A stretch of 35,918 nt of DNA, taken from NCBI GenBank assembly GCA_022736275.1, contig DZBJ01000023.1, forward strand, positions 12,154 to 48,071. Reading direction: 5' to 3'. The stretch's first letter is position 1; each line of letters starts with the position of its first letter. A program made the translations under genes and the position numbers. The notes beneath the pieces were generated by a model. It saw nothing but the letters and a program-made list of their open reading frames with translations. It was not told where the DNA came from and did no database searches. The DNA comes from Rikenella microfusus. GTDB taxonomy: Bacteria; Bacteroidota; Bacteroidia; Bacteroidales; VadinHA17. Below are positions 1-8,900 of the stretch, piece after piece.

Positions 1-55
1 AGCGCAGAGCTCAGGCCGAAGGCACTGACCGACAAAGGAGCGTCAGTGGCACAGA
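1..55. other. Window edge, no gene called
   Basis: These bases lie downstream of the stop of the first reverse-strand gene and are too short to assign. They could be the end or start of a gene lying outside the window. No terminator hairpin is obvious. Confidence 0.3.
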
Positions 56-1354
56 TCAGTTTCTCTTTATGGTGTAGCTGCCGTCTCCATCAGGCGCTGC
101 CTGCCAGCCGTCATTCAGCACCAGGTGCCATCCGGTTCCCGAAATATGGTTTTTATCAATGGCAAAGTCTTTGGCGCTGACACGCAGCAGGTGAAGATCG
201 TTGGTGAGCAGGGCACCTCCGTCGTCTACCGCCAGTCTCCCCCAGTTGTCGGAAACGCGGAGTCTCTCGTAGAGTGTCCCGAGGGTGTCAAGGGCATTGA
301 TATCCTCAGGTTCAAAGCTGAAGTTCGGACTCTCCATGGTGATTGTCACAACAGGCTTCTCCATGAAGGTAGTCACTATTCGGCGGGTGTTCTCGTTGAT
401 CATCTCCTCGCGCTTGCTCTCTTCAGCCCTGATGGCCTGGATGTCATAGCTCATTGCCAGGGAGCCGGCGACATCACGGCATACGGCAGGAAGGGTGACG
501 CCGTAAGCCTCCAGAGCGGCCTTGCCCAGGTCAAAGTCTGACTGTGTTATCTGCTTGAAATCAAAGCCTTTATCATTAAGAAGCGTGGCATACAGGGCCC
601 CGTGCACAAATCCGTATCCCCATGCGTATGAACTGTTCTGGTAGATCCGGTCAAGATACTCGAGGATCCTCTTTTGAATCTCTTCAGGACCGGAGTTGCA
701 GAGCTTAATATATGTGAAAGTGGTCAGTCCCTCGTAGTTTTCAAACTTGTTCTCATCTTCAATGGCTGCAGGGAAGAGTTCGCGTCTTGCCCCGCGGAAG
801 ACCAGGGCGTCGCGTATGGCCTGGTTGCGTGTCTCCCCGGTAGTCCCAATGGCATAGGTCAGAGCCTTCCACTCCAGCTTAAGGTAGAGCCGTGCATTCC
901 TGTCGTTGAGGTGCCGTGTACTGAATGTCGAAGGTTTAAGCCCGCGTCTGTCCTGGTAGCAATGGAACAGGCTGTGAACTGTGCGGGTGATTATCCGGTA
1001 CCGGTCCTCCTCTTCGGGCAGCGGCACCATGGCATATCTGACACCGCCGAACTCGATCACATTATTGGTTATTATCCTCTCTTTAGGAAGCACGCCGGTA
1101 AATATTCCGTCACGGGCCTTGAGATTATCCTCGCTGTCAGCCACATTGGCATAGATGGTTCTGTTCCGGTGGTCAACATACATTACGGGTCCGTAGAGAT
1201 TTTCTCCCCACAGGCTGCCATTGTCTTTATTGCACACTTCTTCAGCCAGTCTGAAGTACTCAGCTGCATTCCCGGCGGAGAACCAGGTCAGCCCCTCATT
1301 CCTGTGGCATGAAGAGAGGAGGATAATGGCGGCAATGAAGATCAGTCTTTTCAT
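56..1354 (-). CDS. Predicted lipoprotein with degenerate HExxH-like motif
   Basis: A 432-residue exported protein of unknown function. The N-terminus is a lipoprotein signal: a short hydrophobic run ending LLSSC, with Cys16 as the likely lipidated residue. Residues 127-131 read HSLFH followed by CYQ. The position and context resemble the HExxH zinc site of gluzincin-like metalloproteases, but the catalytic Glu is Ser128. A possible third ligand, Glu161, sits in LYLKLEWKAL about 30 residues downstream. By this reading it would be an inactive peptidase-like protein or a metal-binding relative, but this is inference. The rest (residues 170-432) has no domain I recognise. The start is supported by a TAnnTTTG promoter element 20 bases upstream. 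It is transcribed divergently from the glutamine synthetase gene and appears monocistronic. Confidence 0.75.
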   Translation of the reverse strand: MKRLIFIAAIILLSSCHRNEGLTWFSAGNAAEYFRLAEEVCNKDNGSLWGENLYGPVMYVDHRNRTIYANVADSEDNLKARDGIFTGVLPKERIITNNVIEFGGVRYAMVPLPEEEDRYRIITRTVHSLFHCYQDRRGLKPSTFSTRHLNDRNARLYLKLEWKALTYAIGTTGETRNQAIRDALVFRGARRELFPAAIEDENKFENYEGLTTFTYIKLCNSGPEEIQKRILEYLDRIYQNSSYAWGYGFVHGALYATLLNDKGFDFKQITQSDFDLGKAALEAYGVTLPAVCRDVAGSLAMSYDIQAIRAEESKREEMINENTRRIVTTFMEKPVVTITMESPNFSFEPEDINALDTLGTLYERLRVSDNWGRLAVDDGGALLTNDLHLLRVSAKDFAIDKNHISGTGWHLVLNDGWQAAPDGDGSYTIKRN

Positions 1355-1373
1355 CCGGTTCCGTTGTGCGGGC

Positions 1374-1381
1374 CAAAATTA
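1374..1381 (-). promoter_or_regulatory. -7 promoter element for the lipoprotein gene
   Basis: On the reverse strand this reads TAATTTTG, an exact match to the Bacteroidota -7 consensus TAnnTTTG, 20 bases before the ATG. A clear -33 TTTG is not seen; a TTGTTTT-like stretch lies near 1393-1398. The implied leader is short. Confidence 0.5.
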
Positions 1382-1464
1382 GAAAAAAATCGAAAACAAG
1401 CCCGGCCGGCACAGGAGTAAATTCAATAATGACAAAGGTGCTGTTTTTTGTATCCGGAAATTTT

Positions 1465-1472
1465 TAAATTTG
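1465..1472 (+). promoter_or_regulatory. -7 promoter element for glutamine synthetase
   Basis: Reads TAAATTTG, an exact TAnnTTTG match. A T-run ending in TTTG (1447-1450) lies 14 bases upstream, closer than the usual spacing of about 17-23. The transcript would begin near 1478, only about 16 bases before ATG 1494. This excludes the in-frame TTG at 1470, which lies inside the element, as the start codon. Confidence 0.6.
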
Positions 1473-1493
1473 CCCATCAAAAAAAAGAAGCAG

Positions 1494-2999
1494 ATGACAA
1501 CCAATGACATGCTTATGAGCCGCAATGAACTCGTTCAGTTTCTCAGGAAGCCGGCAGACCAGTTCACCTCTGATGACATCATAAGATTCATTGAGGCCAA
1601 GGGCATCAAAATGGTCAACTTCAGGTATGCGGCCGGTGACGGCAAGCTCAAGTCGCTCAATTTTGTCCCATACAGTCGTGACCATCTTGCTTCCATACTG
1701 ACAGCCGGTGAGCGTGTTGACGGCTCCAGCCTCTTTTCGTTTGTTGAGGCCGGATCAAGTGACCTGTACGTGATGCCCCGGTACCGTACCGCATTTGTCA
1801 ATCCCTTCACCCAGACACCCACCCTGGAGATACTCTGTTCCTTTTACAACTCCGAAGGCAAGCCCCTCGAGAGTTCTCCGGAATATATACTCCGCAAGGC
1901 GGTCAAGAGATTCACTGCTGCCACAGGCTTCAACATCAGGGCCCTGGGCGAGCTTGAATACTATGTCAGGTCGGATAGAGAGGAGCTTTATCCGCTCTTT
2001 GACCAGAAAGGATACCATCAGTCGAAGCCCTTCTCAAAGTTTGAGGATCTGCGTGTTGAGGCACTGGAGTTATGTGCAAGGGCAGGCTGCCATATAAAGT
2101 ACGGGCACTCCGAGGTTGGAAGTTTCTCGAAAGATGGCAGCGACTATGAGCAGCATGAGATTGAGTTCCTCCATATGCCGCTTGACGAGGCTGTGGAGGA
2201 GTTGCTTATTGCCAAGTGGATACTGCGCATGCTGGGCTACAAGTACGGTGTCGAGATCAGTTTCGCACCGAAGATAACCGTGGGTAAAGCCGGTTCAGGC
2301 ATGCACATCCACCTGATGCTTGAGAAGGAGGGCCGCAACATGATGATCGAAAACGGCAGGCTTAGTGACACGGCGCGCCGCATGATCGCCGGCATTCTTG
2401 ACCTCAGCAAGGGGCTGACGGCGTTCGGCAACACCATCCCCACCTCATACCTGAGGCTGGTGCCGCACCAGGAGGCGCCGACGAACATATGCTGGGGTGA
2501 CCGCAACCGTTCGGTGCTGGTGAGGGTACCCCTCGGCTGGCTGGGTGCATCGCAGATGATCCATGACGCCAATCCTGCCGAAGCATCGGGTGATGCAGAC
2601 AAGATCTCAAGGCAGACCGTGGAGCTCCGTTCACCGGACGGTTCGGCTGACATCTACATGCTCATGGCAGGCATCGCCGTGGCCATACAGCACGGTCTTG
2701 AGATGCCGGGTGCGCTGGAGATGGCTGAGAGGCTGTATGTCGATTACAACATCTTCAAGGAAAAGAAAAAGGCTGAGTCAAAGAAGCTCGAGTCACTTCC
2801 CGCATCATGCTGGGATTCTGCCGATGCGCTCCTCAGCCTGAGGAGCCACTTTGAAAAGGACGGCATCTTCCCGGCAGGTGTGATAGACAATCTTGCTGCG
2901 AAGCTGAAGGCATACAATGACAAGAATCTCAGTGATGAGCTTTACGGCAATAATGCAGCGATAGCGGCGCTGGTTAAACAGCATCTTCACTGCGGATAA
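1494..2999 (+). CDS. glnA: Glutamine synthetase, class I type
   Basis: ATP-dependent amidation of glutamate with ammonia; cytoplasmic nitrogen assimilation. From ATG 1494 the protein has 501 residues. An upstream in-frame TTG (1470) falls within the promoter -7 box and is rejected. A beta-grasp region near the N-terminus contains a DGSS motif. The catalytic domain shows LGELEYYV, EQHEIEF, GSGMHIHLML (the HxH-type nucleotide/metal motif), RNRSVLVRVP (substrate arginine region) and ELRSPDGSADIY. This identifies the class I fold rather than the about 700-residue GSIII also common in Bacteroidota. The stretch before EQHEIEF (GHSEVGSFSKDGSDYE) is longer than in textbook GSI, so the true substrate could be another amine; glutamine synthesis is the default. 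I did not find a clear adenylylation-loop motif. Its 3' end is repeated twice immediately downstream. Confidence 0.88.
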   Translation: MTTNDMLMSRNELVQFLRKPADQFTSDDIIRFIEAKGIKMVNFRYAAGDGKLKSLNFVPYSRDHLASILTAGERVDGSSLFSFVEAGSSDLYVMPRYRTAFVNPFTQTPTLEILCSFYNSEGKPLESSPEYILRKAVKRFTAATGFNIRALGELEYYVRSDREELYPLFDQKGYHQSKPFSKFEDLRVEALELCARAGCHIKYGHSEVGSFSKDGSDYEQHEIEFLHMPLDEAVEELLIAKWILRMLGYKYGVEISFAPKITVGKAGSGMHIHLMLEKEGRNMMIENGRLSDTARRMIAGILDLSKGLTAFGNTIPTSYLRLVPHQEAPTNICWGDRNRSVLVRVPLGWLGASQMIHDANPAEASGDADKISRQTVELRSPDGSADIYMLMAGIAVAIQHGLEMPGALEMAERLYVDYNIFKEKKKAESKKLESLPASCWDSADALLSLRSHFEKDGIFPAGVIDNLAAKLKAYNDKNLSDELYGNNAAIAALVKQHLHCG

Positions 3000-3097
3000 C
3001 AACGCGGCAATAGCGGCCCTGGTTAAGCAGCATCTCCACTGCGGATAGACATCAGGCTGTTGCGACCGCCGGGAATGAGCATCTTCACTGCGGATAG
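2949..3097 (+). repeat. Three successive copies of the glnA C-terminal coding end
   Basis: Copy 1 is the real gene end (2949-2999, encoding NNAAIAALVKQHLHCG then TAA). Copy 2 (2998-3048) encodes the identical 16 residues and then TAG. It has eight base changes, all at third codon positions and all synonymous, including the stop. Copy 3 is shorter (3077-3097, EHLHCG then TAG) and shares a 19-base exact block with copy 1 (agcatcttcactgcggata). The in-frame codons before copy 3 read AVATAGN, loosely like IAALVKQ. The pattern suggests remnants of separate but functional glutamine synthetase genes rather than simple slippage. Confidence 0.85.
2998..3048 (+). pseudogene. Remnant 3' end of a second glutamine synthetase gene
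   Basis: Sixteen codons plus a stop, in the +1 frame relative to glnA, encode exactly the glnA C-terminus with different third bases. It begins within the glnA TAA stop. No gene body or start codon accompanies it, so it cannot be expressed as an enzyme. It is best explained as the tail left after recombination between two related glutamine synthetase genes. Confidence 0.65.
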
Positions 3098-3102
3098 GGT
3101 AT

Positions 3103-4029
3103 TCAGTGCTTCTGGTCTGGAATCTTCCCGCATGCGCAGGTCGCCGCCCTGATGCTTACATTCAGCTCAAAGCCAACCAGCAGCGCCACCGAGTTAAGGT
3201 AGAGCCATATCAGGATCATTATCAGTGTCCCAATGGAGCCGTACAGCTTGTTGTACTGTCCGAAATTGTTCACATATGCTGAAAAGGCAAGCGAGGTTAT
3301 TATAAAGAGAGAGGTTGCCACAATCGACCCGGGAGAAATGTACCTGAAGTCTTTCTTGCGTGCGGGCACGAGGTAATACATGGTGGCGATGGCGAAGAAG
3401 AGCATGGCCACCACCAGGATCCATTTGAAGACCATAACCACATAGTATACAAGATTGAGTTCCATCAGACCCAGCTCAACCAGCCTGGTGACCACCGAGC
3501 GGCTGAGGATGATCAGTGCGCTCGAGGCGTAGAACATGATCAGAATGAAAATCAGGAGAAACACTGCGATCTTCCTCTGCTGCAGCCATGAGCGGCTCTC
3601 GAAGCCGTGCGCTGATACGTTAAAGGCATGTATGAGCGCATGAATGCCGTTGGTGGAGAAGACGATGGTGGCAAAGAACATCAGGACGAGCAGCACCCCG
3701 CTCTTATTGGTTATCACGTCAACTATCGTAGACTCCAGGAGACTGTAAGCCGCCACAGGCATTATGTTTTCAAAGAGCCGCACCAGCTCAGTCTGGAAAT
3801 TTTGAATTGGGATAAATGGGATGATGGTGAAGAGAAAGATGGTGGCGGGCAACAGCGCCATGAGCATGTTGAAGGCAATTGACGAGGCCCTTGTCACCAG
3901 CACACCCCGTCCGAAAAGTCCCTTGACAATTAACCTGGCTACCAGTTCGAGCGGCGCCCCGTCAAATCCCGGCAGTCGTGCATTTCTTATTCCGTTTGTC
4001 TTTGCTATCAGCGCTTCCCTGGCTGTCAT
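3103..4029 (-). CDS. YihY/BrkB family inner-membrane protein
   Basis: A 308-residue polytopic membrane protein of the YihY (formerly BrkB, virulence factor) family, whose biochemical role is not established. About six hydrophobic segments are visible, with family-like stretches ASSIAFNMLMALLPATIFLF near residues 48-67, IVFSTNGIHALIHAFN in the middle, and YGSIGTLIMILIWLYLNSVA followed by LVGFELN near the C-terminus. The family is often mis-annotated as ribonuclease BN. It is the last gene of a reverse operon, starting 9 bases after nadC ends. It converges on glnA and is separated from it only by the duplicated glnA tails. Confidence 0.88.
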   Translation of the reverse strand: MTAREALIAKTNGIRNARLPGFDGAPLELVARLIVKGLFGRGVLVTRASSIAFNMLMALLPATIFLFTIIPFIPIQNFQTELVRLFENIMPVAAYSLLESTIVDVITNKSGVLLVLMFFATIVFSTNGIHALIHAFNVSAHGFESRSWLQQRKIAVFLLIFILIMFYASSALIILSRSVVTRLVELGLMELNLVYYVVMVFKWILVVAMLFFAIATMYYLVPARKKDFRYISPGSIVATSLFIITSLAFSAYVNNFGQYNKLYGSIGTLIMILIWLYLNSVALLVGFELNVSIRAATCACGKIPDQKH

Positions 4030-4038
4030 AACAGGTTT

Positions 4039-4881
4039 TCAAAAGGCTTTCAGGCTCATGTCAAGGCTTTTTATGTGATGGGTCAGAGCCCCTACAGATA
4101 TGAAATCGACGCCGCACATGGCATAGTCCCTCACGTTTGCGAGTGTGATGCCGCCTGATGATTCCGTCTCCGCCTTTTCGCCGATGACCGCTACCGCCTC
4201 CCTGGTTGCCGGAATGTCAAAATTGTCGAGCATGATGCGGTCAACGCCACCCACTGCCAGAATCTCCCTTACCTCGCTTATATTGCGTGACTCCACTTCT
4301 ATCTTAAGGTTCAGGTTATGCCTTCCGAGGTACTCCTGTGTGCTTTTCACGGCAGCGGTTATACCCCCGGCATAGTCTATATGGTTGTCCTTCAGCATGA
4401 TCATGTCATAGAGTCCCATCCGGTGGTTAACACCGCCTCCCAGCCGCACGGCCTCTTTTTCAAGGGCTCTCATTCCCGGTGTGGTCTTACGTGTATCTGT
4501 AATGCGTGCCTTTGTGCCGCTTATCTCAGCGACGTACGAGGCAGTTGCGGTGGCAATGCCGCTCATGCGCTGCATTATGTTAAGGACCAGTCTCTCAGCG
4601 CGCAATAATGAATGCACACGGCCGTAAACAGTCAGGGCTATGTCGCCGGATTTAACGGGAGCTCCGTCTGCAAGCAGGATTTCAGTTTCCAGTGAGGGAT
4701 CAGTGATCAGGAACACCTCACGGGCCACGTTCAGGCCTGCGATGATGCCGTTCTCCTTCACCAGGAGTCTGGCACGGCCTGTTGCTGTGGCAGGGATGGA
4801 TGCGAGTGAGCTGTGATCTCCGCTTCCGGTATCTTCAGCGAGAGCATTAATGATAAATGACCGTAGAAAATGATCATTCAT
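4039..4881 (-). CDS. nadC: Nicotinate-nucleotide pyrophosphorylase (carboxylating)
   Basis: Quinolinate phosphoribosyltransferase: converts quinolinate and PRPP to nicotinate mononucleotide, CO2 and pyrophosphate in de novo NAD synthesis; cytoplasmic. The 280-residue length is normal. Diagnostic stretches are RLVLNIMQRMSGIAT, the substrate-binding TDTRKTTPGMRALEKEAV, GGGVNHRMGLYDMIMLKDNH, KIEVESRN and VDRIMLDNF, with a C-terminal GVDFISVGALTH. The ATG overlaps the end of the upstream DUF4783 gene by 8 bases (ATGAATGA), which suggests translational coupling. nadA and nadB are not in the window. Confidence 0.96.
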   Translation of the reverse strand: MNDHFLRSFIINALAEDTGSGDHSSLASIPATATGRARLLVKENGIIAGLNVAREVFLITDPSLETEILLADGAPVKSGDIALTVYGRVHSLLRAERLVLNIMQRMSGIATATASYVAEISGTKARITDTRKTTPGMRALEKEAVRLGGGVNHRMGLYDMIMLKDNHIDYAGGITAAVKSTQEYLGRHNLNLKIEVESRNISEVREILAVGGVDRIMLDNFDIPATREAVAVIGEKAETESSGGITLANVRDYAMCGVDFISVGALTHHIKSLDMSLKAF

Positions 4882-5275
4882 TCTCCGTCTCTATCCTTAT
4901 CTGGTGTATAAGCGGGTTGCCATCTACCTTCTTAAGCAGGAAGTAAACGCGGAAGCGCCCCTTGTCGGTCTCGAGGCTGGCTATGGCATACTGGGCGTCA
5001 CCCTTGGCGCCCTGGTGTTTTATGACAAACTCGCGCGAACGGTAACGGCTGAAAAAATCCTTCAGGATGGTCTCCGCGACGCTCTTGCTGTAAAAGTCCT
5101 CCTTGTCGGGCAGAACCAGCTCAACGGTGCTGTTCAGGTACTCGGAGAGCCCGGCAGCGCTTCCTGAACGGAATGCCGTGGATATGCCCGAAGGTATCCT
5201 GGGTTGCTCCTGGGCCGCAAGCAGGGATACAATGATAAACAGCACCCCGGCTGCCGCTGTTAACTTCTTTCTCAT
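4874..5275 (-). CDS. DUF4783 family exported protein
   Basis: A 133-residue exported protein of the Bacteroidota-restricted DUF4783 family; function unknown. The first 20 or so residues (MRKKLTAAAGVLFIIVSLLA followed by AQ) are a signal peptide. The mature part has the compact alpha+beta NTF2-like appearance of the family, with AVAETILKDFF-like helix (AETILKDFF), GDAQYAIASLETDKGRFRVYFLL and IHQIRIE at the end. I chose ATG 5275 because it begins the signal peptide; a longer frame reaching 5344 would run through the promoter element at 5311-5318. It leads an operon with nadC (8-base overlap) and the YihY gene. This neighbourhood, next to rlmH, is common in Bacteroidota as I recall it. Confidence 0.8.
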   Translation of the reverse strand: MRKKLTAAAGVLFIIVSLLAAQEQPRIPSGISTAFRSGSAAGLSEYLNSTVELVLPDKEDFYSKSVAETILKDFFSRYRSREFVIKHQGAKGDAQYAIASLETDKGRFRVYFLLKKVDGNPLIHQIRIETENE

Positions 5276-5310
5276 TTCAGTTCCTTTATGCGACACTTGT
5301 AAGGACATAG

Positions 5311-5318
5311 CAAATTTA
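5311..5318 (-). promoter_or_regulatory. -7 promoter element for DUF4783-nadC-yihY operon
   Basis: The reverse strand reads TAAATTTG, an exact TAnnTTTG match, 36 bases upstream of ATG 5275. A TTTG at 5330-5333 (reverse strand) is present but only 11 bases away. It supports the shorter start for the DUF4783 gene. Confidence 0.55.
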
Positions 5319-5389
5319 ACTATTATTATCAAAAACTGAACCACTTTTATTTCTGACCATCAGTAACTGATTTTTAAGGTCTTAATTGT

Positions 5390-5397
5390 TATATTTG
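5390..5397 (+). promoter_or_regulatory. -7 promoter element for rlmH
   Basis: Reads TATATTTG, an exact TAnnTTTG match, 28 bases before the rlmH ATG. The -33 position is only a T-run (5371-5375). It forms a divergent promoter pair with the DUF4783 operon. Confidence 0.55.
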
Positions 5398-5425
5398 TCT
5401 GGACACTACAAACCGGGATGAATAG

Positions 5426-5899
5426 ATGAGGCTGGTTCTTCTGCTTACCGGAAAGACGGACAAGGTCTGGATAAGGGAAGGCATTGCGGAATACGAGAAG
5501 AGAATCGGAAAGTATGCCCGTTTCGAAATCATCACCCTGCCCGAGGTCAAAAATCCCGGCAACCGGTCATCTGACAAGGTGATAGCGAAGGAGGCGGAAA
5601 AGATACTCTCAACGGTCAGAAGTGATGACCAGGTGGTGCTGCTTGATGATAAGGGCCGGAGTTATTCAACGGCGGAGATGGCCTCCTGGCTGATCACAGC
5701 GATGTCTCTGCCAAAAAAGCGGATAGTGTTTGTTGTTGGCGGACCCTGGGGTTTTGACCCCTCTGTCAGGGCCAGGGCAGATCATATTCTTTCTCTCTCA
5801 AAGCTCACCTTCTCACACCAGGTGGTACGATTATTGTTCGCAGAACAGCTTTACAGGGTGCTGTCAGTTATAAACGGAGACCCATATCATCACGAATGA
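5426..5899 (+). CDS. rlmH: 23S rRNA (pseudouridine1915-N3)-methyltransferase
   Basis: SPOUT-family methyltransferase that methylates pseudouridine 1915 in helix 69 of 23S rRNA using S-adenosylmethionine. The 157-residue length is typical. Family features are the N-terminal strand MRLVLLLTGKT, the IAEYEKRIGKY helix, QVVLLDDKGRSYST, the SAM-binding knot FVVGGPWGFDP and the C-terminal LSLSKLTFSHQVVRLLFAEQLYR...NGDPYHHE. The next gene begins 4 bases after the stop, so the histidine kinase is probably co-transcribed. Confidence 0.96.
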   Translation: MRLVLLLTGKTDKVWIREGIAEYEKRIGKYARFEIITLPEVKNPGNRSSDKVIAKEAEKILSTVRSDDQVVLLDDKGRSYSTAEMASWLITAMSLPKKRIVFVVGGPWGFDPSVRARADHILSLSKLTFSHQVVRLLFAEQLYRVLSVINGDPYHHE

Positions 5900-5903
5900 A
5901 ATC

Positions 5904-8900
5904 ATGAAGGGAAGACTGAAGGATATCAGGACGGTCATTGTCGCCTTGCTTGTAGCGGCAGCACTGGCCGCCGGAGCTGACCAGCTGTATTTCAGTGACC
6001 TGGAATGGCGATTGCGGACATCACGCATGGATGCCAGGCTTTCCGACCAGGAGAAGAGGGCAGCCCTGCTGCTCGGGGAGGTTGGCAGGCAGATTGAAGA
6101 GGCCGGTGACCCTTCGGTAATGTTCATTAACAGCACCGGCATGGATGCCCAGGAGATGGGAGTGACCATCCTTGTATATGATGAGGAGAAGATAGCATAC
6201 TGGTCAAGCAACAGCTTTGACTTCCCTGCCACATATGAAGAACGGTTTGACACACATAAACCGATCTTTTTCAGCAACAAGTGGTTTATCCCGGTGCACA
6301 GGCAGGCCGGGAAGTTCGAGATGCTGGCACTGATAAATGTCTACAGGCAGTTCCCCATTGCCAACAACATCCTCAGGTCGGGCTTTGCCGCATCATACTG
6401 GCTTCCTGCCTCCGCAAATATTACTCTTGACGAATCTGCTTCAGACTTCCATATCAATGGATCGGAGAAGGAGTTTCACTTCGGACTGGTTTTTCCTGAG
6501 AAGAAGCCCAACACGATTTTCATCATAGTACCCGTGCTGCTATGGTTTGTCTTTCTCTTCCTGATGGTCAGGCTGGTGGTGCTTGCTGCCGGGCACTATG
6601 GCCGGAAGGCGGGCGAAGCGCTTTCAATAATACAGGCATCAGCAGCCCTTATGCTCATTTATCTGGTTGTTCTGCTGACCGGCGTACCGCCGTCAGTCAG
6701 ATCCACTGAGCTCTTCTCGCCGTTCCTTTGGTCGGCGGGCAGGCTGATGCCGTCAGTGGGGCATGCCATATTGCTGGGGCTGCTGATCGTTTCAGGGCTG
6801 AAACTCATTTTCAGGAGCGAATCTTTCAACTCACAGTGGAACAGAGAGGGTTTTATGAGGCTGTCAGTCCCGGGCGCGGTAATAGCTGCAGGGTTTGTTT
6901 TCTTTCTGATGGGGGAGGCATTTTTTACTGATCTGGTACTTAATTCAGCAATCAGTTTTGAGGCATTCAGGATCCTCGATATGACTTTTATGAGTCTCGC
7001 GGGCTTTGTCGCGGTCATGCTGCTGCTGACGGTACCGGTCATATTGTTCATCAGGGCGTGCAGGATGATGAAGGAGTGGCCGCTGAAGACCAACCTGGTT
7101 GTGGCGGCCGTGGCGGCACTGGTGCTTCCTTTTGCATGCCTCTTATTTACCGGATGCACTGCCCCGGGGATGCTGTACATCCTTCTGCTGTTCCTTGCGG
7201 TACTGCTGTGGCAAAGAAAATCCTACTCTGAGATATCGCTGATAATTCTGTTTTCATTTCTTACAGGGGTCTTTGCAACGGCACTGGTAATGAGATTTTC
7301 AGATGTAAGGGAGGAAAGGAACATGAAGGTCATGGCAATCTCCCTTGCAAATGACAATGATATGGTTGCTGAGGGGATGCTGATTGATATGTGGCCCTCA
7401 CTGCAAAATGACACCATTCTTTCGCGGTTAATGAGCAGGGAAACGATATCTCCCGCTGAAATCAACGTAGTGTACAGGTATCTTGAGGATAAATATTTCA
7501 ACGGCTATTGGGAAAACTATGACCTGAATATGGTAATATGCCGCAACGATTCGCCGCTAGACCTTGCCTCAACGGGATCATCAGCGGAGAATTGTTTCGC
7601 CTGGTTTGACAACAGGATCAGGAATGAGGGTGATCCCATTACAGGTACCGGTTTCTGGTTCATGAATAACCATCTGGGCCGTGCCTGGTATTTCTCCAGC
7701 CTGCTGTATGAAGTATCTCCTTCGCTCACCAACGGGCTTTTCATTGAGCTTGTGAGCCATATTGAAACCTATCTTTCCGGGTATCCCGAACTCCTGCTCG
7801 ATGGCACCCACCAGCGCTTCCCCAGGCTGAAGAACATCTCATATGCAAAATACTCCGACAGCCTCCTGGTGCTGAGATCAGGCGATTATCCCTATGATAA
7901 CCTGATATCGCCCGATCAGGAGGGGTCCGGGGAGTACATGTTTGTCAGAACCGGCGGATACAAACATCTCCATTATAAGCGCGGAGAGATGACCCTTGTA
8001 CTGACCACGGAATCGGTTAAACTGATTGACAGGGTCATCACGCTGGCATATATGCTGATAATCATCCTTGTTTATTCCTTCGCTGTACTGATCATCTTCA
8101 CCAGGCACCCGGCCGATCTGCTGAACTTCAATACCTTCCGCAGAAGGCTTCAGCTCTCCTTTGCTGCCGTGCTGTCGGTTGTGTTCATTGTTATTATTGC
8201 CGGAGCGCTGATTCTGAGCACCAGGCAGTTCAGGAGCAATCACACGAGGGTGATCCGTGAAAAGGCCAAATCGCTTTCCATAGAGCTGGAACATAAACTC
8301 TCTTCCGAGCAGACACTGGAGGAGGGGTGGCAGACGGCTGATTATCCGACGCTCAACCATCTGCTTGTGAAGTTTTCCAATGTCTTTTTCACTGATGTAA
8401 ATCTATACTCCCGCTCAGGGATGCTTCTGGCCACATCACGGCCTGAGGTCTTTTCACGGAGGCTGGAAGGCAGCATGATTGATCCGGTCGCCTACGGTGT
8501 GCTTTCAGAGGCAGGCAAGGAGGAATATATCGGAGAGGAGAGCATTGGTGAACTCCGCTATCTTTCAGCTTATCTTCCCTTCTACAATGATGACGGTGAA
8601 TTTCTGGCCTGGCTCAACGTGCCATATTTTGAGATGCAGAATCTCCTTACACGTGAGGTCTCCAATCTTGTGGTGACGCTGATAAATTTCACACTGCTCT
8701 TACTGGTGCTTATGATGTGGGTTGCGGTTTTTCTGAGTGAGAGGATAACCTCACCGTTGTACATGCTGCAGAAAGCGATGAGCTCAGTGGTATACGGAAA
8801 GAAGAATGAACATATCAGTTACAGCAGCCGCGATGAGATAGGGGAGCTGGTAAAACAGTATAACCGCATGACAGACGAGCTTGAAGAGAGTGCCGGCAAG

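Noticed and set aside
674..1312. A 212-codon forward open frame
   Set aside because: Antisense shadow of the lipoprotein gene, which has a signal peptide and promoter; the forward frame has no export signal or family match.
3103..4029. Ribonuclease BN annotation
   Set aside because: The YihY family was historically mislabelled as RNase BN; the sequence is a polytopic membrane protein with no nuclease motif.
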